In this document: positions 13,954-23,946 of the stretch, piece after piece | Numbering within the stretch: position 1 is the first letter of the stretch | How the letters are laid out: the number at the start of each line of letters is the position of its first letter | NCBI GenBank assembly: GCA_947175335.1 | Contig: CAMWMF010000021.1 | Coordinates: forward strand, 1-34,960 | DNA: 34,960 nucleotides | Direction: 5' to 3' | From: an uncultured Clostridia bacterium | Lineage (GTDB): Bacteria > Bacillota > Clostridia > Christensenellales > Pumilibacteraceae | The notes under the pieces: generated by a model | Told to the model about the DNA's origin: nothing | The model's database searches: none | The model's input: only the letters and a program-made list of their open reading frames with translations | Program-made: the position numbers and the translations under genes

Positions 13954-16900
13954 ATGTCAAAATCCCTACTATCCAAAAAATCATCGCTGACTTCTCGGCG
14001 TAATATCATAATTTACATAATAGCTACCATCCTTATTTTGGGCATTGTTGCCGGATTTACAAACGTGTTTCACTCGGACAACCGCAGGTTTGCGGCACAG
14101 TGGGGCGAAACGATAGTAATGGAATCGCAGCCGCCCGCCACAGGCACCCCTGCCGACTACGACCTACTGACCAATCTTCAATACACGGCATACAGGATTC
14201 ACCACTCCAAGTACTTTAAGGGCTACACCGACGGCAAGGTTTTGGCCGACATAGGCGTAGGCAGCTACACGCAATACCTTACCAACACGCGCGTGGTGTA
14301 CGACCAAAACATAGTATTTACCGAAACTATATCGTCGTCCAGTCTTAAAAGCTTAGCCGAACAAAAGTATATCGACAACGGCATAATAATTTTCCGTGGT
14401 GCAGACAAGATAAGCGGCAGCAATGTCACATTTTCCAATACGGCGTCGCAAATGTCGTACGAGCAGTACAGCAAAAACTACGGCGCGGTACCCAACCAGC
14501 TTAGCAAATACATAATCAACAAAGATACCATACTGTCCGTCAAGGACGAAAATGCTCTGGTGGCGCCGCGGCTTAACAGCAACGGCGACAGTGACGGAGT
14601 GAGCTTTGACGTGCCCGATCATTTGGTCCCCGACGCCGACGGCAACTACGTGTTCACGCTAACCCTCGACCCGACGGAGTCGTCGCTGTACTACCGCAAC
14701 GAGGTGCGCACGCTGGCGGGCGCCGACCAAAACCCCAAATTTTACTCGGTCAAGGTAACCGTCACCGTCAATTCCGAGTGGTATCCTATTTCCACGCGCA
14801 CGCTGGAAGAATACGACATAGCTATCCCCGTACTCGGCGCAATGCGTTGCAGCGGCGACAACTTTGAAACGTTCTCGATGATAAACGACGAAAACGGCAC
14901 GATTCCCGAAAAGGACTTTTTCCAGCCGTACGTCGATCAAGCCAAGGCAAATCCCGACTACAAACCGCCCGAAATCAATCAGAGCGGTCCCCTTTCGGCT
15001 TCCGACTATCTTGCGTCGGCGTTTGCCTGCTATCTTTCCGGAGAGAAAAACCTCGACCTTACCGCCGACATATATGTAAACGGCATTCCCGTAATAGACA
15101 GACTTTCGGCATACGACCTTGCCCTATCCGTCAACCTCGGCACGCTCGACATACAAGCTATGCTCGGCAGCGGCTTGTACGTTAAGTACGACGGTGACAA
15201 GGTTTATATTAAAAATAAAAATATAAACGGATACGTTTCCGCCGATGACGCCAAAAAGCTTACGGACGATCCACTGCTCAAAGGGCTTTTGAGCTTTGGC
15301 GAGCTCGATATGAACAAGATATTCGGCGGCGACATGCTGGACGTAATATTCAAGGACTGCGAAATGACCGAGAAAGACGGTGTGACCGAAATTCCAATGT
15401 CGTTCTCGCTCGACCTGTCCGATATAATCCCCGCGCTCGACGACGTAAAGGTAGTCGCGTCTATCAAGATAAACACCGCGGACAAATCGCTTAACAGCAT
15501 AACTGGCACGGTAACACTCGGCGACGTTACTATCGACATAGAAGCGCTGCCGCTCAAAGCTTCGCCCGCATTCCCCTCGGTAGACGGCGCCAAAGACTTG
15601 TCGGGCATGCTCGACTTTGTTCCCGATATAGCCGCCACCGCTATGCAAAACACGTACGGCATTGACGGCACGCTCACTCTCAACGACATGACAGTCGGAC
15701 TTAACGCGTACGTAGACAGAACGAACGGACTTAAAGCGGAAGCAACGCTAAACGTCGACGGCATAGACGTACTTGTCAAGTATATCGACGGAACGGTTTA
15801 TGCGACGGCGCTCGGCGTAAACGTGCGCGGCACTACCGAGCAGCTGCACACCCTACTCGACGTACTGCTCGACGGTACAGACATCGAAAAATACCAAAAG
15901 CTACTCAAAGCGATGTTGCCGTCGTCTGTCAACCAAATAATGGAAATGCTCGGCACTGTTTCTGTCGACGATAATTCGCTTGAAATAGGTCTTAGCTTTA
16001 TGGGCATGCCCATAAATGCAAAGCTCACGCGCGGAGACGGCAAGCTTAAATCGGTCGCGCTCGGCGTGAACGTGGATCTGTTCGGCATAAAGGCGAACGT
16101 AGCCGCCGACCTCAACATAACCGAGCCGACAAGGCACGAAGTGACGGCGCCGACTACAACGGACGCGCTCACCTTTGCCGACCTCGCAACGCTTATCAAG
16201 CAGGCCAAGCCCTACCTCGACGCGGATTATTTCACCGCGACAATCGACGGTTATGCGGAAATCGACGGAACGTGCAACAACGTAAACGGCAGCTTTGCAA
16301 TAGACAAAATTACAAACAAAAACGAAACGACCGTAGCGGCGACAGGCACTCTGTCCGCGCTCGGCAAGGATATAACCGTAACGTACGTTGGCGAAACGGC
16401 GTACGTCGCAATGGGTAGCGTAAAAGCCAAGCTCGATACGACTAATGCCGACGACCTTATATCCGCGGCAATGCAAATCGTACAGCTGATTACGGACGGA
16501 TACGAAATGCCCGAGATCGACGTTACTGCATTGAGCGGCGCAATCAAGTCCGTAACAATGACGGACGGACTGCTCGTAGCCGAGCTTGCTATAGACGGGT
16601 GCAGCGGAACGCTTACGCTCGATCTTAAAGCGGGTAACATCCACATTGCGCTTGTTGCAAACGGCGTTAACGTCGGACTTGACATAACGGTAAAAACAGC
16701 CCAAACCGGCCACGAAATAACTGCGCCGACAGATGCCGACGAGTATATGGATATTGCCTCGCTTTCCGCTTTGGCGTCCACTGCGGCGCGCGTACTGGAA
16801 GCGGGCGGCATTCACACCGTTGCGGCGGTAACCATGGGCGACGTAACGCTCAACGCCGCGGTTGACTGCACGGTAGAAGACGGTATGCTCAAAGCTGTCG

Positions 16901-19900
16901 TAACGGAAAACTCGCTTGGGCTTACAATTATACTGCTCGGCGACACCGCTTACATAACGGTTGGCGATATAAAGGTAAGCGGACAGCTGAAAGACATTAG
17001 CGCTATTATGGACGCGGTAATACCCAACCTGCCCGACCCCATCCGCCCGTACATAGTCAAGATGACCGAGATTATGCTCGGCATCATCCCCTCGCAGGAC
17101 GAGCTTACCACCGACGGCAAAGTAGATATTGCCAAGGCGATAGATACCTTGTTCGCTATGATTACCACGCTGTCTATCGACGACAGTCAAATAAATATAG
17201 GCATATCGCGCAATGCGCTTACCGCAAACCTTAGCGTCGCAACCGACCTGTCCGAAGTAAGCGGCAACGTAACGCTCACCTTCGACGGCATCGGCGGACC
17301 GTTCGGCGAACATTACGAAATGGCGTTCGATATAGGCATGCAACAAATAGAGGCATGTGCTGTCACAGTCCCGACGGTTAACGCCGAAGAATACGTAAAA
17401 GCAAGCGATATACTCGCCGCTATCGACTGCGTGCTTCCGCTCATCAAACAGCATGCATTCGACATCGGAGTAAACGTCACGGTATTCGGACAAACGATAA
17501 CCGGCAACGTATATATCGACCTCGGCGAATACACGCTTGACACCATAGCGGTAAAAGCTCAGCTCGATATAGCAGGCACACCCATTGCCGTTACGCTGAC
17601 TGAAAAGAAGTTGTACGTCGATATCAACAACGGCGCGGTACGACTTACGCAACAGCTTTCCAAGACAGCTATAAATGAACTTTTGGCGCAAATAGACGAG
17701 GCACTCCCCGAACTCGGACTGTCCGACAAAATCCAATCGCTGCTCGACTCAGTCAATACCGATATAAACATAACCGACGTGCTTAACAATATATCGCTGT
17801 CCCCCGCTCAAAACGGTATGACGCTTGCCGCGTCGTTCGGCGACACCGTAGTCACGGCAAATATCGCATTGACGGACGGCGTGCTTAGCGCAATAAACGT
17901 GGACTGCAATATCGGCGGCAAACAAATTTCGGTTGCACTCGATGTTCAAACAGAAGGCGGCATGCTTAGCGGCATACAAACAACGCAAGCGACAATAATG
18001 GGCGTCGACCTCGGCTTGAACGTCACTCTGTCGCCCGCCGAAAGCAAGCGCGACGTAACGCCCGACGGCGAATACGTACAAATATCCGAATTCATCCCGT
18101 ACATTGCACCCATAAAGACGCTTATGGAAAGAGCGACATCGGCCAACACGGTTACGGTTGATTTGTCCGATATGATAATCGAAGTCATGGGCAAGCAAAT
18201 AACTGTAAGCGGCAAAATCGATTTGTCGTTAAATCCCGTTAACGTGCGCGCAGTGCTCACGTTGTTTGCCGACAGCGATACGGACAAAGTAGACCTTACG
18301 GTTGTTTATGCTAACAACGTATTATATATCAACATCGGCAAAATATCGCTCAAATTCGATATCCAAAACGATATGAGCAAGCTCAACGAAGCTATTGCGC
18401 CATATCTGCCCAAGAGCCTTAAAAAGCTTGGCGACCTCGGTGCGCTCTCCCCTGTTTTCGCAATAATAGACAATATCAAAAAGATTACCGATGCGCAGGG
18501 TGCCGCCGAAATAATGAGCATACTGTTCGACAGCGACAATGCTTACAACAAGAGTATGATACAGATTGTTGCCGATATGATACAGCTGTTTAAGCGCGGA
18601 ACCGACGGTTGCATCGCCGTAGGCGTAAACGTGATGGAAGCGCCGTTTGCGGTAACGCTTAACGTGCAACCGATAATCGCGGGCGACTACATTGACTTCA
18701 AGCTCGGCGTGGCTGTGTCCAACCTTCTTGCCGTCCATCTTACGGCAAAGCTCGATTTCACCAACGAGGAGTTTACCGTTTCGGCACCGAAGGACGCCGA
18801 CGGGTACACGCCCGTTGTGGACTTTGTAACGACGGTCATTAACGGCGTCAACACGCTGACGGCAAAAGTCCCCGACGAGATTACCACGGACAGCAACGGC
18901 AACACCGTAACCGTGTCGCAAATGGCGTTCGAGGTTGAAAGCTTTGAATTCGACTACGACATTTTCCAAACCAAAACGATAATCGACGAAAACGGCGAAA
19001 CGGTAGAAGTCAAGGACGAAGCCGGCAGAGCGGAAATCGTCAAGGACGAAGCGGGAAATAAGGTTAAGGAAAAGACGATACAACTGTCCAATATCGACGG
19101 ACAAAAGGCGTTACGTTTCGGCTTGACCACCACCAAGGTAAAGAGCGCCGACGGCAAGGAAACTAAGTCCACCAAGCTTGCAATCGAAGCGCATATACGT
19201 CTCGGCATAATCGGCGGAGACGGCAACGCGCAAACAGGCTTCCCTATCGAGCTCGACTTGTACGTACAGCCGCTGGATACCGCCGAAAAAGGCCTTGCCT
19301 ACCTCTATTACAGAGAGGCAAACGGCTACGGCGAAAAGATTTCCATAGACTACGTGTCCGTACTGCAAATGGCAACGGCGATACTGGAAATCCTCAACGC
19401 AGACGGCGAAACGATAGACAGTCTGTTAAAGGATTACAAGCTGGATATAGACACTTTGATATTCGAGTATATGTCCATATCGGGGCTCGACAGCGTAAGC
19501 GAGCTCATAAACAATCTCATCAAAGCGGTAGACGAAGCCAAGACGGCGCTGTCCGACGCGAAAGCGGCGTGGAACAGAATTCAGGACGCCGAAGATCTTG
19601 ACGCGCTTATCTACGATGCGTTAAACGATACGACCAAGGACGGCGAAAGCGCTACGGTCAAGGCATACTTAGACAGCGCGATATCCCACCTTAAAGCGGC
19701 TATTGCCCTATTCAAGACCGACGAGGAAGAAACCGAAACGCCCGAGGAACCGGACAACCAACTCAACGGCGCGTTGGTCGGCAAGGTGGTAAACAGCGTG
19801 TACTTTAACAGCGCTAATTCGGTGCTTTCGGCGTACGTGGACAATGCGGTCGCCACCGGCACGGACGGTTGGGCTGTCGTATCGGTAACGAACGCGAACG

Positions 19901-21507
19901 ACAAGATAAACAACATAGGCGTAAGCAATCTCGACGTCAACACCGCCAAGCTCAATACGTTCAATATGAGTTTCGCTGCCACGCAAAACGTTACGGTCAC
20001 TATCCCCGACGACTACAAGTCCGAAGTCACCGACAGCGACAAGGTGCGCTACGCCGACCTTTCCAACCTCAAACACCTTATATTCGACGTGATGAACACC
20101 GCCAATCTGTTGGAGTTCGACATAGGCGGCGGCGACACCGAGGACGAGATTAAGCTTGCTATTAACTTGGCAGGACGCGAAGCGATAAACATTACTATCA
20201 AGTACAGCGTCAAGGTCAAAATAATAGACTGCGGCAAGGACGAAAACGGCAAAACATTGTTCAAGACCGCCGCAGCAATCGAGCTGTACTTTAACAACTG
20301 CACGGCGCTCGGCGCCACGGTCATACCCGACTGCGTGACTCGCCTTTACTTCTGGGACAACGTGCTGTACGTACAGGGCGTAGCCGACTTCGGCAAAGAA
20401 AAGAACGTTACAGTAGGTCACTCCACTTCCGTTTACGAGTGTAAGGAGTGGGCTGTCAAAACGTACTTTGCACCCGAACGCGACAGAGGCGATTACCAGA
20501 CCGACACGACCAAGCTTAATTACGTGTATACAATGTACACCGTTGACGAGCTGTTCTATATGCTCGGCAACGACATAAAGACATTCCTAAATCAATTCTT
20601 GTTCTACCTCGTGCCGCTCAGCAAAGACTTCTCCATATTCGGCGTAGATTTGCAACAAACCATAGCCGATTCCATAGGCGGGTCGAGCAGCAACGAAACA
20701 AACACCGACAATACGCTTGCCAAGATTTTCAAAGCTTATGCTTACAACAACGGCAAACACACCTTGCGCATAGGCTTAAAGGAGCTTGCGGGCAGCTCGG
20801 CGCTTGACGATTTGACAGTATCCATTATCGGCGCAAACGACGGTGACGACAACAACGGCAAAGGCAATTTGCTCAACAACTACATTTCCAAGCTCAACTT
20901 AGACACGTCCATACAAAACGGCTTGGTAACGGTCGAGCTCGGCGCCACGCTGCGCAACGTAAAAGAACAAGGCAATACGATAGATAGCAAAGGCCTTACG
21001 CCGTCGTCGGTTGCCACAATGCAAAACAGCTTCGACTTTGACGGTCACGCTTGCAACGCAAATCCCGCGTATTACGACGCCGCCGTTATATATACGCTCG
21101 ACGGACTGTTCGGCAAGAACAGCGACGGCACTATGTACACCTCGCACACTATGGTCTACAACAAAGCGACGTACGTGCAAAAGACGCGCGAATGGATAGC
21201 AAACTTCACTGCACATCCCGATTACAGAGGCGTAAAGGACAGCCAATGCTACGACAACTTTACGCACACGCTCACCAAGGCGTACGAGGCTGTCTACTCA
21301 CCCACTTACTATATCGGTGCGGACGGATACGTATACGCCGACGCAAACCACAATACACCCATTGCCGTCAAGAGCATAACCGATACGGTCTTAGCCAAGG
21401 TCACTACCGACGCCAAAGGCAAAATCACTTCTGTCGAAAACCGCAACGGCGGCATACAGTGGAGCAGACCTTGGCAAGCGGCATACGAAGCAGCCCAAGC
21501 GGCTTAA
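13954..21507 (+). CDS. giant membrane-anchored protein with diverged ~200-residue beta-rich repeats
   Basis: A 2,517-residue protein of unrecognised family. A short basic N-terminus and one TM segment (about residues 17-36) anchor it, and nearly all of the rest should lie outside the cell. Residues about 345-1606 hold six diverged modules. Each has a helical stretch and then beta-strands, including a recurring hairpin of the type TYVGETAYVAMGSVK at residues ~410, 610, 811, 995, 1216 and 1452. A boundary motif like HEVTAPTTTD recurs at ~728, 920, 1136, 1366 and 1606. A degenerate seventh unit follows, then an Ala-rich helix (~1850-1920), an acidic Glu/Thr/Pro linker, and a distinct ~570-residue C-terminal domain. 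There is no LPXTG, SLH or other wall anchor. The module pattern recalls LolA/LppX-like lipid-binding sheets, but that is only a guess. ATG 13954 follows TTGGAG. Confidence 0.85.
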   Translation: MSKSLLSKKSSLTSRRNIIIYIIATILILGIVAGFTNVFHSDNRRFAAQWGETIVMESQPPATGTPADYDLLTNLQYTAYRIHHSKYFKGYTDGKVLADIGVGSYTQYLTNTRVVYDQNIVFTETISSSSLKSLAEQKYIDNGIIIFRGADKISGSNVTFSNTASQMSYEQYSKNYGAVPNQLSKYIINKDTILSVKDENALVAPRLNSNGDSDGVSFDVPDHLVPDADGNYVFTLTLDPTESSLYYRNEVRTLAGADQNPKFYSVKVTVTVNSEWYPISTRTLEEYDIAIPVLGAMRCSGDNFETFSMINDENGTIPEKDFFQPYVDQAKANPDYKPPEINQSGPLSASDYLASAFACYLSGEKNLDLTADIYVNGIPVIDRLSAYDLALSVNLGTLDIQAMLGSGLYVKYDGDKVYIKNKNINGYVSADDAKKLTDDPLLKGLLSFGELDMNKIFGGDMLDVIFKDCEMTEKDGVTEIPMSFSLDLSDIIPALDDVKVVASIKINTADKSLNSITGTVTLGDVTIDIEALPLKASPAFPSVDGAKDLSGMLDFVPDIAATAMQNTYGIDGTLTLNDMTVGLNAYVDRTNGLKAEATLNVDGIDVLVKYIDGTVYATALGVNVRGTTEQLHTLLDVLLDGTDIEKYQKLLKAMLPSSVNQIMEMLGTVSVDDNSLEIGLSFMGMPINAKLTRGDGKLKSVALGVNVDLFGIKANVAADLNITEPTRHEVTAPTTTDALTFADLATLIKQAKPYLDADYFTATIDGYAEIDGTCNNVNGSFAIDKITNKNETTVAATGTLSALGKDITVTYVGETAYVAMGSVKAKLDTTNADDLISAAMQIVQLITDGYEMPEIDVTALSGAIKSVTMTDGLLVAELAIDGCSGTLTLDLKAGNIHIALVANGVNVGLDITVKTAQTGHEITAPTDADEYMDIASLSALASTAARVLEAGGIHTVAAVTMGDVTLNAAVDCTVEDGMLKAVVTENSLGLTIILLGDTAYITVGDIKVSGQLKDISAIMDAVIPNLPDPIRPYIVKMTEIMLGIIPSQDELTTDGKVDIAKAIDTLFAMITTLSIDDSQINIGISRNALTANLSVATDLSEVSGNVTLTFDGIGGPFGEHYEMAFDIGMQQIEACAVTVPTVNAEEYVKASDILAAIDCVLPLIKQHAFDIGVNVTVFGQTITGNVYIDLGEYTLDTIAVKAQLDIAGTPIAVTLTEKKLYVDINNGAVRLTQQLSKTAINELLAQIDEALPELGLSDKIQSLLDSVNTDINITDVLNNISLSPAQNGMTLAASFGDTVVTANIALTDGVLSAINVDCNIGGKQISVALDVQTEGGMLSGIQTTQATIMGVDLGLNVTLSPAESKRDVTPDGEYVQISEFIPYIAPIKTLMERATSANTVTVDLSDMIIEVMGKQITVSGKIDLSLNPVNVRAVLTLFADSDTDKVDLTVVYANNVLYINIGKISLKFDIQNDMSKLNEAIAPYLPKSLKKLGDLGALSPVFAIIDNIKKITDAQGAAEIMSILFDSDNAYNKSMIQIVADMIQLFKRGTDGCIAVGVNVMEAPFAVTLNVQPIIAGDYIDFKLGVAVSNLLAVHLTAKLDFTNEEFTVSAPKDADGYTPVVDFVTTVINGVNTLTAKVPDEITTDSNGNTVTVSQMAFEVESFEFDYDIFQTKTIIDENGETVEVKDEAGRAEIVKDEAGNKVKEKTIQLSNIDGQKALRFGLTTTKVKSADGKETKSTKLAIEAHIRLGIIGGDGNAQTGFPIELDLYVQPLDTAEKGLAYLYYREANGYGEKISIDYVSVLQMATAILEILNADGETIDSLLKDYKLDIDTLIFEYMSISGLDSVSELINNLIKAVDEAKTALSDAKAAWNRIQDAEDLDALIYDALNDTTKDGESATVKAYLDSAISHLKAAIALFKTDEEETETPEEPDNQLNGALVGKVVNSVYFNSANSVLSAYVDNAVATGTDGWAVVSVTNANDKINNIGVSNLDVNTAKLNTFNMSFAATQNVTVTIPDDYKSEVTDSDKVRYADLSNLKHLIFDVMNTANLLEFDIGGGDTEDEIKLAINLAGREAINITIKYSVKVKIIDCGKDENGKTLFKTAAAIELYFNNCTALGATVIPDCVTRLYFWDNVLYVQGVADFGKEKNVTVGHSTSVYECKEWAVKTYFAPERDRGDYQTDTTKLNYVYTMYTVDELFYMLGNDIKTFLNQFLFYLVPLSKDFSIFGVDLQQTIADSIGGSSSNETNTDNTLAKIFKAYAYNNGKHTLRIGLKELAGSSALDDLTVSIIGANDGDDNNGKGNLLNNYISKLNLDTSIQNGLVTVELGATLRNVKEQGNTIDSKGLTPSSVATMQNSFDFDGHACNANPAYYDAAVIYTLDGLFGKNSDGTMYTSHTMVYNKATYVQKTREWIANFTAHPDYRGVKDSQCYDNFTHTLTKAYEAVYSPTYYIGADGYVYADANHNTPIAVKSITDTVLAKVTTDAKGKITSVENRNGGIQWSRPWQAAYEAAQAA

Positions 21508-21523
21508 CAAAATCAATCAATAC

Positions 21524-21553
21524 AAAATCGCACGGCGAATACCGTGCGATTTT
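21524..21553 (+). terminator. terminator of the giant-protein gene
   Basis: A perfect 12-bp stem (AAAATCGCACGG and its complement) around CGAATA, followed by a T run, 17 bp after the stop codon. Confidence 0.9.
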
Positions 21554-21554
21554 T

Positions 21555-21587
21555 AATTCCGAATTCATAATTCCGAATTACGAATTA
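21555..21587. repeat. AATTCCGAATT-type repeat forming the asparaginase stop
   Basis: About 33 bp, nearly identical to 3192-3224. Read on the minus strand, the asparaginase TAA is the first triplet of the repeat. Confidence 0.8.
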
Positions 21588-22475
21588 TTCAACTATTTCC
21601 CCTACCGCATTCTTTTTGACAAACGCCGGCAAATCCTTAACGTTATTCTTGATAGCGATAAGCAGCTTCATATACAGCGCGGTTTGGGTTATTGCCGGGC
21701 ACTGCACCACGTTTTTGGGGAATGCGTCGGGTGCGTATTTTTTATCGCCCGACAACAGGAATATAGGGACGTCGGGATTTTTTTCGGCAAACTTGTTAAA
21801 CGTGCCGGTGCTTATCCTACCCGAATGGTACGCCACCTGCACCACCGCCGAATAGCCTTTAAGGTCGTATACGTCGTAGTCCAAGCCCATATACGGAACG
21901 ATACACAGTACCTTGCCCGTTTCCAGCTCGAAGTTCATGCCTCGCATAAGTCCGCTGTCGGTAAACGTACTGCCGCCCAAAGAGAAGTAAAAGTTTTCGT
22001 GCATATGCGCAGGAATGAGCCGTGCGCCGTGGTGGATACGCACCACCTCCCCGGGGTTTTTGTACAACACGTACACGCCGCGCTCGCCGCGCGCGATAAA
22101 GCTTTTTGTAGCGGTCAGCACGTCAAAGCCGTTGCTGTCCACGTCGGTAAGCGGCTTGTCCGCCGCACACATAACGATTGGTATTTTAGTGGAAGCAAAT
22201 GCATACGCCAAGTACGACGCGGTAAAGGCAAGCGTATCCGTACCGTGCGTTACGACAACGCCGTCAGCGCCCTCGATAGCTTTTTCAATCGTCAAGCGCA
22301 ACGTGTTAAGATCGTCAAACACAACGCCGGCGCTATGTATCTTAAAATCGCCGAACACCTTATTCGCGCCGATAACCGAAGCGATTTGCTTTGTCGCGGC
22401 GTCCGATATAACCAGCTCGCCCTTTACGTAGCGACTGCCTATCGTGCCGCCCGTTGCAACCAAATTGATTTTCAT
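21585..22475 (-). CDS. L-asparaginase
   Basis: A 296-residue enzyme that hydrolyses asparagine to aspartate and ammonia. Both threonine motifs of the family are present: ATGGTIGS (residues 7-14) and VVTHGTDTLAFTASYLA. No signal peptide is seen, so a cytoplasmic type is expected. It is somewhat shorter than typical (about 320-340). The start lies 2 nt after the Nudix gene's stop with a ribosome site (AAAAGGAG) inside that gene, which indicates one operon. Its TAA stop is part of an intergenic repeat. A related amidotransferase subunit (GatD-like) is less likely at this size. Confidence 0.9.
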   Translation of the reverse strand: MKINLVATGGTIGSRYVKGELVISDAATKQIASVIGANKVFGDFKIHSAGVVFDDLNTLRLTIEKAIEGADGVVVTHGTDTLAFTASYLAYAFASTKIPIVMCAADKPLTDVDSNGFDVLTATKSFIARGERGVYVLYKNPGEVVRIHHGARLIPAHMHENFYFSLGGSTFTDSGLMRGMNFELETGKVLCIVPYMGLDYDVYDLKGYSAVVQVAYHSGRISTGTFNKFAEKNPDVPIFLLSGDKKYAPDAFPKNVVQCPAITQTALYMKLLIAIKNNVKDLPAFVKKNAVGEIVE

Positions 22476-22477
22476 TG

Positions 22478-23083
22478 TTACTTCACTCTCCTTTTAAGCT
22501 CGTTTAACAGATAGCAGATAACCTTTGCGTGGTCGAAGGCACACTGCCCGCGATTCACGATTTTCGTATTGTTAATATCGACGTGCCCAAACTCGTCAAA
22601 AACGATATCGAGAGTGCAGTCGAATTTTTCGCCGCCAGCAGTAAACGCAAGCGTATTACCCGACAGCCGCACGTCAAACCACTTGGCGTCGTCGGCGTCG
22701 TCGCCTGCGGCAAAGCGGATATTATCGTCAACCTCGGCGGTGTACACGACAGTAATATTGCGCCAGCGCGGGTCGCGATCGGGCGTGGACGCTGTTAAAA
22801 GCTGATTCAACGGAATAGCACTAATGCCCGTCTCTTCTTCCAGCTCGCGCTTAACCGCGGTTTCGCACGACTCGTCCTTTTCCACAAACCCACCTGGGAA
22901 AGCGTACATACCGATATAGGGATGTCCGCCGCGCTTGATCATAAGTATGCGCAGCGCGTTTTCGGAAAGCGTACGGTACAGCACCGCGTCCACCGTCACC
23001 GACGGACGGAAATATTGGCTAACGTCATAATCACGTAAAAACTCCGCTTCGGTCTTTCCGTTTTTATCCCTCGCCAAATCCAT
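22478..23083 (-). CDS. Nudix hydrolase
   Basis: A 201-residue pyrophosphohydrolase with a perfect Nudix box starting at G65: G-x5-E71-x7-R79-E80-L-x-E83-E84-x-G86-I. The N-terminal RPSVTVDAVLYR strand and overall length resemble ADP-ribose/NAD-related Nudix proteins. There is no C-terminal winged helix of the NrtR kind, so a catalytic rather than regulatory role is inferred. Substrate is not readable. An AGGGGTG ribosome site and a strong promoter support the start. It is co-transcribed with asparaginase. Confidence 0.9.
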   Translation of the reverse strand: MDLARDKNGKTEAEFLRDYDVSQYFRPSVTVDAVLYRTLSENALRILMIKRGGHPYIGMYAFPGGFVEKDESCETAVKRELEEETGISAIPLNQLLTASTPDRDPRWRNITVVYTAEVDDNIRFAAGDDADDAKWFDVRLSGNTLAFTAGGEKFDCTLDIVFDEFGHVDINNTKIVNRGQCAFDHAKVICYLLNELKRRVK

Positions 23084-23113
23084 GATGCACCCCTATGCTG
23101 AACAACTAAAAAA

Positions 23114-23142
23114 ATTATACCATAACGCCGAATAAATATCAA
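23114..23142 (-). promoter_or_regulatory. promoter of the Nudix-asparaginase operon
   Basis: Minus strand: TTGATA (23142-23137), 17 bp, TATAAT (23119-23114). The leader is about 25 nt with AGGGGTG before the ATG. Confidence 0.82.
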
Positions 23143-23165
23143 GTGAATTTGTCCGTATAAATAAA

Positions 23166-23254
23166 AAGGTTGAGATTCTTCACTGCGCTTCGCTTATTCA
23201 GAATGACAAAAAATCACTTTTGTCATTCCGAGCAACGCGAGGAATCTCAACCTT
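23166..23254. repeat. 89-bp palindromic element (GGTTGAGATTC ends)
   Basis: Outer arms AAGGTTGAGATTC (23166-23178) and GAATCTCAACCTT (23242-23254) are perfect complements. Inner arms GAATGACAAAA (23201-23211) and TTTTGTCATTC (23218-23228) close the hairpin. A half copy lies at 26291-26330. It resembles a non-coding miniature element. A small GC hairpin and a degenerate AATTCTGCATT repeat follow it up to the next stop codon. Confidence 0.8.
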
Positions 23255-23296
23255 AATGCGGCGCAGCCGCCACAATTCTGCATTCTTAATTCTGCA

Positions 23297-23863
23297 TTAG
23301 GTAAGCTTTTCAATAAGGCTCAAAAACTTGTGTGCGCCGCGCTCGTCCAGCGACGCTATATATTCGGTGAGCCGAGCAAAGTTATCCGAGCTGTCGCCGT
23401 ACGGGTTTTGGCACGGCATATGCTTAGCAGTAAGCTCGCCCACTATGCGCTCTACCTTATCGCGGTGCGATTTAAGGCAGGAGCGGTACTTGTTTTGCAG
23501 GCGTAACGCCTTTTTGGAATCGCCGTCCGCAAGCGCCAGTATCGCTTTGCGCACGCTTATGCCCCGCCCCTTGGCTATCAATACGTTGCGTATAAGCTCA
23601 TCTGTTTCCGATTCCGAAAAGGGTACAAATCTGTCGTGCATAGTGCCGTTCACTTTAATACCCAGCTTTGCCGCCACCTCGGGCACAAGCTCGAATGTCT
23701 TTGCCTGACCGTAGTAATAGTTGCGCACGGAATTGACCGACCGCCCCGTGCGGGTCGAAATATCGCGAAACGCCGCCGACAAGCTTTTTCCGCTCTTGCG
23801 CGCGGCCTCGCACTTTTTGAACAGCTCTTTGGTCTGTTCCACCGTCCAGTTATTGTTGTTCAT
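23297..23863 (-). CDS. putative DNA-binding protein with two Myb/SANT-like helical modules
   Basis: A 188-residue basic, helical protein. Residues about 5-52 (WTVEQTKELFKKCEAARKSG, continuing to SVNSVRNYYYGQ) look like a tryptophan-led Myb/SANT-type three-helix unit, and residues about 75-135 repeat that pattern more weakly. This suggests a sequence-specific DNA-binding factor, distantly like RsfA-type regulators, but I cannot assign a family. An AAGGAG site precedes the ATG. It is divergent from the 179-residue unknown gene, with about 80 bp between them. Confidence 0.75.
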   Translation of the reverse strand: MNNNNWTVEQTKELFKKCEAARKSGKSLSAAFRDISTRTGRSVNSVRNYYYGQAKTFELVPEVAAKLGIKVNGTMHDRFVPFSESETDELIRNVLIAKGRGISVRKAILALADGDSKKALRLQNKYRSCLKSHRDKVERIVGELTAKHMPCQNPYGDSSDNFARLTEYIASLDERGAHKFLSLIEKLT

Positions 23864-23946
23864 AAAAAATCTCCTTGTACAACAATCATAGACTTATCAC
23901 TTAAATTCTATACATATCAAAGCAACAAATATCATAATTATAGGGT

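Noticed and set aside
13894-13954. GTG 13894 as the start of the giant protein
   Set aside because: It lies between the -35 and -10 boxes of a good promoter, so it cannot be in the transcript; ATG 13954 has TTGGAG before it.
15901-17736. A 611-codon open frame antisense to the giant-protein gene
   Set aside because: It mirrors the codon bias of the sense gene, gives a Tyr/Arg/Val-rich product without motifs, and has no promoter or ribosome site.
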